Source of the DNA: Burkholderiales bacterium
GTDB taxonomy: Bacteria; Pseudomonadota; Gammaproteobacteria; Burkholderiales; SG8-39
DNA: 5,172 nt
Direction: 5' to 3'
NCBI GenBank assembly: GCA_027457185.1
Contig: DAIDTN010000198.1
Coordinates: 1-5,172, forward strand
The first letter of the stretch is position 1, and every line of letters begins with the position of its first letter. Of the stretch, positions 1 to 5,172 are shown in pieces. Position numbers and translations under genes: made by a program. The notes beneath the pieces were generated by a model. It saw only the letters and a list, made by a program, of their open reading frames with translations, searched no databases and had not been told where the DNA came from.

Positions 1-1
1 G

Positions 2-1144
2 GTAGACGCCGGCCTGGAAACCATCGTGCTGGAGCGCAAGGAGTTGCCGCGCCACAAAATCTGCAGCGGCATCCTGTCGCCGCGCGGCCACCGGTTCCTG
101 CTGGAGAACTTCGGCCCGCTGCCGCGCGAAGCACTGCACGAGCCGACCTCCTGCCGCGGCGTGACCTTCCATTTCCCCAGCATGGTGTCGATGCCGATGG
201 ATTTCTTCGGCGGCCCGACGCCGCATCTGCACCGCAGGTATTCCGATTACTGGGCGATCAAGTCGAGCGGCGCCGAAATCCGCGACCGCACTTCCTTCGC
301 CGGGCTCGAGGACCACGGCGATCACGTCATCGTCCATGCACGCAAACAAGGCGAGCCGGTCGAATACCGCGCGCGCCAGGTGATCGGCGCCGACGGCCCG
401 AGTTCTCTCGTGATCCGTTCCATCTACCCGAATTACCCGCAGACGATTCCCTGGTTTTTCGTCGGGCAGAAATTCCACGACATCATCGATTGCCCGCTCG
501 ATCCGGATTATTTTCATTTCTGGTTTCATCCCGGACTGGGGCACTACACCTGGAGCCACGCCCGCGACGGGCGCCAGATCGTCGGCGTCGGCTTCAAGCG
601 CGGCGACAATTTCGCCAAGAAACACGAGAACGTGGTGAACTACCTCGCGGACAAGCATGGCGTGCGCCTGCAGCCGCACACCGAGGACGAAGGCTGCGGC
701 GAGAACTTCGGCCCGTCGCTGATCAACCGCTACGTGTTCGGCAAGGGCAATGTGCTGATCACCGGCCAGGCTGCGGGTTTCCTCAACATGATAGGCGAGG
801 GCATGAGCTGCGCACTGCACTCGGGCGCAATCAGCGGCGAGGCGGTGGTGGAAGCGCGCGTGCGCAACCGCCCGGTGCAGGACATGTACCGCCGGATGAT
901 CGCCTCGGAAGTGCGGCGCACGTCGGACCAGTGGAACCCGCTCAAGATCGCGTTCGAGCGTCCGCACGAAGCCGACTTCCCGGCAGCGCTGATGGCCCTC
1001 CCCTGGCGCGACCGCGCCAGGGTATTGCGCGACCTGTGGCGCTTCATCGTGCTGTACAAGGAATTCAAGTGGGGCCGGCAGATGTTCAGCGCCGCCATGC
1101 AGCGGCCGCTGATCGGCGGCTATTCGATGCGCCGCTGGTTGTAG
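2..1144 (+). CDS. FAD-dependent oxidoreductase, geranylgeranyl-reductase-like (5' partial)
   Basis: This is a flavoprotein of the geranylgeranyl reductase / aromatic hydroxylase-like superfamily, cut by the left edge. The frame is open from base 2, and residues VDAGLETIVLERKE before the GTG at 26 fit the end of the first Rossmann beta-alpha-beta unit. That GTG is therefore internal, and the GxGxxG loop lies outside the window. Visible family features are KICSGILSPRG (from about base 56), the place of the PCGGGLS-type segment in geranylgeranyl reductases; VIGADGPSS (380-406), the GxDG motif contacting FAD and NAD(P)H; GLGHYTWSHARDG followed by VGVGF, where the family has a Y-x-W-x-F-P segment; and TGQAAGFLNMIGEGM (761-805), the third FAD-binding motif. 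In that motif the usual GD is GQ. The substrate cannot be told from the sequence; isoprenoid or other hydrophobic double-bond reduction is one option. It appears to be the last gene of its transcript, with a terminator 33 bp after the stop. Confidence 0.85.
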   Translation, partial: VDAGLETIVLERKELPRHKICSGILSPRGHRFLLENFGPLPREALHEPTSCRGVTFHFPSMVSMPMDFFGGPTPHLHRRYSDYWAIKSSGAEIRDRTSFAGLEDHGDHVIVHARKQGEPVEYRARQVIGADGPSSLVIRSIYPNYPQTIPWFFVGQKFHDIIDCPLDPDYFHFWFHPGLGHYTWSHARDGRQIVGVGFKRGDNFAKKHENVVNYLADKHGVRLQPHTEDEGCGENFGPSLINRYVFGKGNVLITGQAAGFLNMIGEGMSCALHSGAISGEAVVEARVRNRPVQDMYRRMIASEVRRTSDQWNPLKIAFERPHEADFPAALMALPWRDRARVLRDLWRFIVLYKEFKWGRQMFSAAMQRPLIGGYSMRRWL

Positions 1145-1177
1145 GCGCCCGCTGCCGCAGGGCGGACGAGCCCCGCC

Positions 1178-1212
1178 GCGGCGCGCCGCGGATCCGCGGC
1201 AGCCGCTTTTTT
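1178..1212 (+). terminator. Intrinsic terminator after the oxidoreductase gene
   Basis: An outer stem GCGGC (1178-1182) / GCCGC (1202-1206) encloses an inner stem GCCGCG (1185-1190) / CGCGGC (1195-1200) with a GATC tetraloop. A small internal loop (GC on one side, A on the other) separates the stems. Six T residues (1207-1212) follow at once. The GC-rich hairpin next to a T tract fits a Rho-independent terminator, placed just after the stop at 1144 and before the next promoter. The region can also fold another way (palindrome at 1176-1191). Confidence 0.8.
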
Positions 1213-1213
1213 C

Positions 1214-1242
1214 TGGGCAAGGCCGGGGGAATGCGCTAGACT
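1214..1242 (+). promoter_or_regulatory. Probable sigma70 promoter for the Nramp-type transporter gene
   Basis: A -35 element TGGGCA (1214-1219, 4 of 6 to TTGACA) is separated by 17 bp from a -10 element TAGACT (1237-1242, 4 of 6 to TATAAT). The -10 sits in GCGCTAGACTGCGC, a context common in GC-rich betaproteobacterial promoters. It lies directly behind the terminator T tract. Initiation near 1249 would leave a leader of about 60 nt containing a GC-rich hairpin (GCGCGG 1245-1250 / CCGCGC 1254-1259). I see no obvious MntR or Fur operator and no manganese riboswitch core. Confidence 0.45.
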
Positions 1243-1310
1243 GCGCGCGGCCGCCGCGCAGCACGCACCGCGCGGCGCCCAAACCGCCGCAGTCGCCACC
1301 GGCCCAATTC

Positions 1311-2615
1311 ATGAAATACGCACGCGCTCTCCGCCCGCCTGTCGTCCCGGCGCCAGCCGTACCGCTGCTGAAGCGGCTCGGGCCGGGCCTGGTTACCGGA
1401 GCGGCCGACGACGATCCCAGCGGCATAGCTACCTATTCGCAGGCTGGCGCGCAGTTCGGCTACGGCATGCTCTGGTCTATCCTGTTCACGCTGCCGCTGA
1501 TGATCGGCATCCAGATCGTGAGCGCGCGCATCGGCCTGGTCACCGGCCACGGCCTCGCGGCCAACATTCGCGAACACTACCCGGCCTGGCTGCTGCGCGG
1601 CGTGGTCGGCCTGCTGCTGGCGGCCAACACCATCAACATCGCCGTCGACCTGGGCGCGATGGCGGCGGCGCTGCGCCTGCTCATCGGCGGACCGTCGCAA
1701 CTGGCCATCGTCGCTTTCGCCATGATATCGCTGGGACTGCAGATCTTCATTCCATTCCCGCGCTACGCGCCGATTCTGAAGTGGCTGACCCTGACGCTGT
1801 TCGCCTACGTCGCCACCGCGTTCGTGGTGCATGTGCCCTGGGACAAAGTATTGTGGCAAACCCTGATTCCGCCGGTGGAACTCAACGCCGACTACCTGCT
1901 CACCCTGGTCGCGGTGTTCGGCACCACCATCAGTCCGTATCTGTTTTTCTGGCAAGCCTCGCAGGAGGTGGAGGAGCAGCGCGCAGGGCCGGGAGAGGAG
2001 CCCTTGCGCGAGGCGCCGACGCAAGCCCGGGCGCACCTGAACCGCATCAAGCTCGACACCTACGTCGGCATGATCTTCTCGAACACCGTCGCGTTTTTCA
2101 TCATGCTGACGGCGGCGGCGACGCTCAATGTGCACGGCATCACCGACATCCAGAGCTCGGCGCAGGCCGCCGAAGCGCTGCGCCCGATCGCAGGCGAGTT
2201 CGCCTTCGCGCTGTTCGCCTCGGGCATCATAGGCACGGGCATGCTGGCGGTGCCTATCCTCGCCGGATCGGCGGCCTATGCCGTGGCCGAATCATTCCGC
2301 TGGCCCATAGGACTGGGACTGCGCCTGGCCGAAGCGCGCGGCTTTTACGCCATCCTGACCGTGGCCACCCTGGTCGGGGTAGGACTGAATTTCACCAGCA
2401 TTCCGCCGGTCAGGGCGCTGATCTGGAGCGCGGTGATCAACGGCGTGATCTCGGTGCCGATCATGGTGGTGATGATGCTGATGGCGGCGCGGCCGGAAAT
2501 CATGGGGCGTTTCACCATCAGGCGCCAGCTCAAGATCCTCGGCTGGCTCGCCACCCTGATCATGGCGCTCGCAGTCGCGGCGATGTTCTTGGCGCTGGGT
2601 CGCTCGCTGTTCTGA
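1311..2615 (+). CDS. Nramp-superfamily divalent metal transporter, non-canonical metal site
   Basis: This is an integral inner-membrane transporter of the Nramp family (PF01566, COG1914), 434 residues with about 11 hydrophobic segments (roughly 24-44, 48-72, 94-122, 130-148, 155-175, 195-216, 249-272, 292-325, 345-367, 370-392, 407-430). The opening GPGLVTGAADDDPSGIATYSQ is recognisably the broken first helix. The family's DPGN motif reads DPSG (35-38), so the metal-binding Asp is kept and the Asn is Gly. In helix 6 the family's ATVMPH reads TTISPY (205-210), replacing the metal-contacting Met with Ser and the His with Tyr. In helix 3 the TDLAE-type proton-path motif reads INIAVDLG. These changes resemble the divergent Nramp-related branch, some members of which carry Mg2+ without proton coupling. 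The substrate is therefore uncertain and mntH should not be transferred. Residues 218-247, between helices 6 and 7, form a charged hydrophilic loop. ATG 1311 lacks a clear Shine-Dalgarno sequence, but no other ATG, GTG or TTG precedes helix 1. Confidence 0.9.
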   Translation: MKYARALRPPVVPAPAVPLLKRLGPGLVTGAADDDPSGIATYSQAGAQFGYGMLWSILFTLPLMIGIQIVSARIGLVTGHGLAANIREHYPAWLLRGVVGLLLAANTINIAVDLGAMAAALRLLIGGPSQLAIVAFAMISLGLQIFIPFPRYAPILKWLTLTLFAYVATAFVVHVPWDKVLWQTLIPPVELNADYLLTLVAVFGTTISPYLFFWQASQEVEEQRAGPGEEPLREAPTQARAHLNRIKLDTYVGMIFSNTVAFFIMLTAAATLNVHGITDIQSSAQAAEALRPIAGEFAFALFASGIIGTGMLAVPILAGSAAYAVAESFRWPIGLGLRLAEARGFYAILTVATLVGVGLNFTSIPPVRALIWSAVINGVISVPIMVVMMLMAARPEIMGRFTIRRQLKILGWLATLIMALAVAAMFLALGRSLF

Positions 2616-2652
2616 TCTCGAATCGGGACGGTGCGCAGCCGAAGCACGCACT

Positions 2653-4032
2653 TCATCTGGCTAATGGTTCGGCCGCTGCGGCGCCGCTCACGCGCAGAAA
2701 ATACGCCGTTACGAGGCTGCTCGCCAACACCAGGCTCGCGATCGCCGCCAGCCAGAAGCCCGGCGCGCCCATAGGGGTAGAGAGACCCAGCCAGGCAAGG
2801 TCGACGCGGGTCAAGCCGATCAGATAGCCGCCGCCTAGACCGACCCCCCACAGGGCGACGGCGTAAATGAGCATCGGCACTACGGCGCGCCTGTAGCCGC
2901 GCAGCACGTTGACGCTCACTGCCTGCACCGCGTCGAACAAATGATACACGGCGACGAAAGCGATCAACCCGGCGGCGACGCGGCGCAGCGCAGCGGCGCC
3001 GGTATACAGGCTGGCGATCCCGTTGGCGAACCAGTAGAGACAGGCGCTCATGACCGCGGCACAGCCGAGCGCGAGCGCCAGGCCGGTGAGGCCGGCGGCG
3101 CGCGCACGCGCATGCTGGCGCGCGCCCAGCGACTGCCCGACCACCACGCTCGCGGCGTTGCCAAGCGCGAGCGGAAGCATGTAGGCGAGCGCGGCGAGGT
3201 TGGCGGCGATCTGGTGCGCGGCCGAATACAGGGCGCCCAGCCGCGCGATGAACAGCGCCATGAAAGTGAAACCGGTCACGTCGACGAGAAAGGTCAAACC
3301 GATCGGCAGCCCCAGGGACAGGATGCGGCCCAGCGCTTTCGCGTCCGGCCAGGACCAGCGCGCAAAAACCTGGTACGGCCGGTAGGCGGGTTCGAACCAG
3401 CACCAGGCCCAGGCGAGCACGCACAGGATCCAGGAGACGAGCGCGGTCGCCACCGCACAGCCGGTGCTGCCCAGTTCGGGCGCGCCCAGGTTGCCGTACA
3501 TGAACACCCAGTTGAGCGGCACCTTGAGCGCGAGGCCGGCGAGCGTCAGCGCCATCACCGTGCGCGGGCGCGAGATCGCCGTGGAAAAGCTGTAGAACAC
3601 GCGGAACAGCAGCGATGCCGGCACCGACCAGGCGAGCGCGTGCAAATAGGCGCGCACCTTGGCTTCCAGCGCGGGTGCCAGCCTGGCCAGCGCAAGAAAA
3701 GGCTCGGGATAGGCGAATAGCGCGAGCGAGATCAGCGTCAGCGCGGCAGCCAGCCAGGCGCTTTGGCGCAATTCCTCGCCGATTTCCGCGTGGCGGCCGG
3801 CGCCGTGCATATGCGCGACGATGGGCGTGAGCGCAAGCAGCACGCCCATCAGCGCGACGAACACCGAAACGTAGATGCTCGCGCCTATGCCCACCGCCGC
3901 CAGGTCGAGCGTGCCGTAGCGCCCTGCCATGATGGTATCGATCACGCTATTGGCCATTACCGCCAGCTGCGCGATCAGCACCGGCCATCCCAGGCGCACC
4001 AGATCGCGCACCAGAGCGCGCGACAGGCTCAT
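2653..4032 (-). CDS. MATE family efflux transporter, NorM-type
   Basis: This is an inner-membrane multidrug and toxin extrusion antiporter that exports cationic or aromatic compounds in exchange for Na+ or H+. At 459 residues it has the usual NorM length and twelve hydrophobic segments in two homologous halves. Key residues match Vibrio cholerae NorM: Asp32 in NSVIDTIMAG (equivalent to Asp36), Asp251 in GLPIGLTFLVDVTGF (Glu255 in NorM, a conservative swap) and Asp367 in LFDAVQAVSVNVLRGYRR (Asp371). Other family signatures are PLNWVFMYGNLGAPELGSTG (172-191), AAHQIAANLAAL (271-282) and GNAASVVVGQSLGAR (291-305). The complete acidic set suggests a functional pump; whether it uses Na+ or H+ cannot be read. 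The ATG at 4032 is preceded by a modest GAGAAG ribosome site, and the ATG at 4049 is out of frame. The gene converges on the Nramp-type gene with only 37 bp between the stops and diverges from the TfoX-domain gene. No neighbouring regulator is visible. Confidence 0.93.
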   Translation of the reverse strand: MSLSRALVRDLVRLGWPVLIAQLAVMANSVIDTIMAGRYGTLDLAAVGIGASIYVSVFVALMGVLLALTPIVAHMHGAGRHAEIGEELRQSAWLAAALTLISLALFAYPEPFLALARLAPALEAKVRAYLHALAWSVPASLLFRVFYSFSTAISRPRTVMALTLAGLALKVPLNWVFMYGNLGAPELGSTGCAVATALVSWILCVLAWAWCWFEPAYRPYQVFARWSWPDAKALGRILSLGLPIGLTFLVDVTGFTFMALFIARLGALYSAAHQIAANLAALAYMLPLALGNAASVVVGQSLGARQHARARAAGLTGLALALGCAAVMSACLYWFANGIASLYTGAAALRRVAAGLIAFVAVYHLFDAVQAVSVNVLRGYRRAVVPMLIYAVALWGVGLGGGYLIGLTRVDLAWLGLSTPMGAPGFWLAAIASLVLASSLVTAYFLRVSGAAAAEPLAR

Positions 4033-4041
4033 CGATTCGTG

Positions 4042-4047
4042 CTTCTC
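4042..4047 (-). promoter_or_regulatory. Ribosome binding site of the MATE gene
   Basis: On the minus strand, GAGAAG lies 9 nt before the ATG at 4032. It is a partial match to the anti-Shine-Dalgarno complement at acceptable spacing, and it supports this start. Confidence 0.45.
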
Positions 4048-4055
4048 ATTGCCCG

Positions 4056-4085
4056 AGTTTATTCAGCCGGACCCGGTATTGGCAA
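4056..4085 (-). promoter_or_regulatory. Probable sigma70 promoter for the MATE gene
   Basis: Read on the minus strand, a -35 element TTGCCA (4080-4085, 5 of 6 to consensus) is followed after 18 bp by TAAACT (4056-4061, 4 of 6). Transcription from about 4049 would give a short leader of some 17 nt that still contains the GAGAAG ribosome site. Confidence 0.45.
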
Positions 4086-4103
4086 ATCCCGTCACCGCTG
4101 CGC

Positions 4104-4132
4104 TTGGCTAGACGCGCAGCAGGCCCTACAAT
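4104..4132 (+). promoter_or_regulatory. Probable sigma70 promoter for the TfoX-domain gene pair
   Basis: TTGGCT (4104-4109, 4 of 6 to TTGACA) and TACAAT (4127-4132, 5 of 6 to TATAAT) are separated by the ideal 17 bp. Initiation near 4139 would place AGGAG (4140-4144) at the very start of the message. This promoter lies back to back with the minus-strand MATE promoter, the two -35 elements being only 18 bp apart. Confidence 0.55.
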
Positions 4133-4139
4133 CCGTCGC

Positions 4140-4144
4140 AGGAG
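4140..4144 (+). promoter_or_regulatory. Shine-Dalgarno-like AGGAG before the TfoX-domain gene
   Basis: AGGAG is the only good ribosome-site match upstream of the gene. It is 15 nt from ATG 4160 and 24 nt from ATG 4169. Both spacings are long, but they favour 4160. A weaker GGA (4158-4160) lies 8 nt before ATG 4169. Confidence 0.35.
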
Positions 4145-4159
4145 TTCAACCACGAACGG

Positions 4160-4651
4160 ATGCTGGCGATGTCGGATGATTTCGTCGACTATGTGATGGA
4201 GCTGTTCGGGCCGTTCGGCACCGTAACCGCGCGGCGCATGTTCGGCGGCCACGGCGTGTACCTGGATGGCCTGATGTTCGCCATCGTGTCCGGCGACACC
4301 CTCTACCTCAAGGCCGACGAGATGAACCGCATCGAGTTCGAGCAGGCGGGCTGCGAGATGTTCGGCTACACGCGCAAGGGCAGGCGCGCCACGCTCAGTT
4401 TTTTCCGTGCGCCTGAGGACGCGATGGAATCGCCCGAATTGATGCTGCCCTGGGCGCGCAGCGCCTATGCCGCAGCCTTGCGCGCGAATGCGAAAAAGCT
4501 GGTTGCCGCACAAGTCCAGGCCGCCAGAAAAATGGCTCAGCCCAAGCCGGCGAAAAAAGAGTCCCCGGTAAAACCGGCGGCGAAGAAGAAAGCGAAAAAG
4601 AAGACCGCGCGGCCGGCAAAGTCGGTTAAGCGCGGCAAGCAGACCAGGTGA
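4160..4651 (+). CDS. TfoX N-terminal domain protein with histone-H1-like basic tail
   Basis: Residues 4 to about 113 match the TfoX N-terminal domain (PF04993): MSDDFVDYVMELFGPFG, then ARRMFGGHGVYLDGLMFAIV, DTLYLKADE, FGYTRKGRRATLSFFRAPED and the end LPWARSAYAAAL. The domain is named after the competence regulator TfoX/Sxy, but most short proteins carrying it have no proven role and nothing here points to competence. The TfoX C-terminal domain is absent. From residue 124 to the end (163) is a low-complexity tail rich in Lys, Ala and Pro, with 17 Lys/Arg among 40 residues and a single acidic residue, including AKKKAKKKTARPAK. It resembles histone-H1-like bacterial tails and suggests nucleic-acid binding (inference). 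The family usually begins at MSDDF, so ATG 4169 may be the true start; 4160 has the better-placed AGGAG. The stop overlaps the next gene's GTG, indicating an operon. Confidence 0.88.
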   Translation: MLAMSDDFVDYVMELFGPFGTVTARRMFGGHGVYLDGLMFAIVSGDTLYLKADEMNRIEFEQAGCEMFGYTRKGRRATLSFFRAPEDAMESPELMLPWARSAYAAALRANAKKLVAAQVQAARKMAQPKPAKKESPVKPAAKKKAKKKTARPAKSVKRGKQTR

Positions 4652-5172
4652 ACAAAAAACGCTTCGCCCATCGCGAGGACCTGGGGCTCAGCAAAGCCGA
4701 GTTCGCGATCCTCAGGCGCCTCAATACCCCTGAGAAAATTCAGGCCTACCTCGACGCAATTCCGCAGAATTTCGAAATCGGCGGCGAAACCTGCCTGTCG
4801 GTGCGCGAAGCGCTGAAACAGCGTCGCGCGCTGTGCATCGAGGGCGCGATGATCGCGGCCGCCGCGCTATGGGTGCATGGCGAACCGCCGCTGCTGATGG
4901 ACCTGAAGGCGACGCGCGACTACGATCATATCGTGACCCTGTTTCGCCGCAACGGTTGCTGGGGCGCGATCTCCAAGACCAACCATCCGGTGTTGCGCTG
5001 GCGCGATCCGGTGTACCGCAGCCTGCGCGAACTCGCGATGTCTTACTTCCACGAGTACTGCAACAAACGCCACCAGAAGACGCTGCGCAGCTACTCCGTT
5101 GCGTTCGACATGCGCCGGCTGGATCCGAAGTCTTGGGTGACACAGAAGAAAAGCTGCTGGGATGTGGGCTGG
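4648..5172 (+). CDS. Conserved protein of uncertain function, possibly transglutaminase-like (3' partial)
   Basis: An open frame of 175 codons starts at GTG 4648 and runs off the right edge without a stop. It overlaps the TfoX-domain gene by 4 bp (GTGA). The in-frame TAA at 4627-4629, with no other start codon before 4648, fixes the start. No strong ribosome site is seen, so translation is probably coupled to the upstream gene. The product looks cytoplasmic, with no signal peptide or membrane helix. A segment with Cys63 at the head of a hydrophobic helix (ALCIEGAMIAAAALWVHG), followed by PPLLMDLKATRDYDHIVTLF with His94 and then WGAISKTNHPVLRWRDPVY, recalls the Cys-then-His order of transglutaminase-like or papain-like folds. 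I cannot assign the third catalytic residue with confidence (Asp120 is possible). It continues with RSLRELAMSYFHEYCNKRHQKTLRSYS. The gene itself is well supported by codon use and the overlap; the enzymatic reading is inference. Confidence 0.8.
   Translation, partial: MNKKRFAHREDLGLSKAEFAILRRLNTPEKIQAYLDAIPQNFEIGGETCLSVREALKQRRALCIEGAMIAAAALWVHGEPPLLMDLKATRDYDHIVTLFRRNGCWGAISKTNHPVLRWRDPVYRSLRELAMSYFHEYCNKRHQKTLRSYSVAFDMRRLDPKSWVTQKKSCWDVGW

Noticed and set aside
26..28. GTG as the start of the oxidoreductase gene
   Set aside because: The frame stays open to the left edge and the residues before it fit the FAD-binding fold, so the gene begins outside the window.
490..1239. Plus-strand open frame of 249 codons within the oxidoreductase gene
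   Set aside because: It is a +1 frame shadow rich in Arg, Ala and Pro; the overlapping frame carries the conserved FAD motifs.
1243..1310. Possible metal-sensing riboswitch in the transporter leader
   Set aside because: The leader is only about 60 nt, holds simple GC hairpins, and shows no yybP-ykoY or M-box core that I can recognise.
1236..2135. Minus-strand open frame of 299 codons opposite the Nramp-type gene
   Set aside because: It is Arg/His/Gln-rich low-complexity sequence, a typical antisense shadow of a GC-rich gene. The plus strand encodes a clear transporter family.
2617..2629. Possible terminator hairpin TCTCG-AAT-CGGGA after the Nramp-type gene
   Set aside because: The stem is only five pairs including a G-U, and no T tract follows on either strand.
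2345..3424. Minus-strand open frame of 359 codons spanning the ends of the two transporter genes
   Set aside because: It overlaps the MATE gene in another frame and the Nramp-type gene in antisense, is arginine-rich, and shows no recognisable domain.
2941..3720. Plus-strand open frame of 259 codons opposite the MATE gene
   Set aside because: Its composition is dominated by Arg, Gly, Glu and Gln with no domain; it is the antisense shadow of a well-supported MATE gene.
4721..5143. Minus-strand open frame of 140 codons at the right end
   Set aside because: It is a Ser/Arg-rich shadow of the partial plus-strand gene that starts at GTG 4648, which has a coherent globular protein sequence and couples to the upstream gene.

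Overview
The window is a GC-rich, densely coded stretch of bacterial chromosome. The G/C-rich third codon positions, the promoter style (a GCTAGACT-type -10) and the gene families suggest a proteobacterium, most likely a betaproteobacterium. That placement is an inference from style, because no marker gene is present. I see no mobile element, CRISPR array, tRNA or rRNA.

Layout: (1) The left edge holds the 3' part of a FAD-dependent oxidoreductase of the geranylgeranyl-reductase type, whose N-terminal FAD-binding loop lies outside the window. (2) A 166-bp gap follows, with a convincing intrinsic terminator for that gene and then a probable sigma70 promoter. (3) A complete 434-residue Nramp-superfamily transporter is next. 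Its metal-site residues differ from canonical Mn/Fe-transporting Nramps. (4) Convergent to it, 37 bp away, is a complete 459-residue MATE (NorM-type) efflux pump on the minus strand. (5) A 127-bp divergent intergenic region carries promoter-like elements facing both ways. (6) A TfoX N-terminal-domain protein with a long lysine/alanine-rich, histone-H1-like tail comes next. (7) Overlapping its stop codon by 4 bp is a conserved protein of uncertain function, possibly with a transglutaminase-like Cys-His core. It starts with GTG and runs off the right edge.

The first three genes look like independent housekeeping or transport units, each with its own signals. Only the last two look like an operon. 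They share one promoter and a GTGA stop/start overlap, so their translation is probably coupled. The least ordinary points are the altered Nramp metal site, the missing aspartate in the third FAD motif of the oxidoreductase, and the pairing of a basic-tailed TfoX-domain protein with the uncharacterised downstream protein. I do not see clear evidence for a wholly new multi-gene system in these 5.2 kb.
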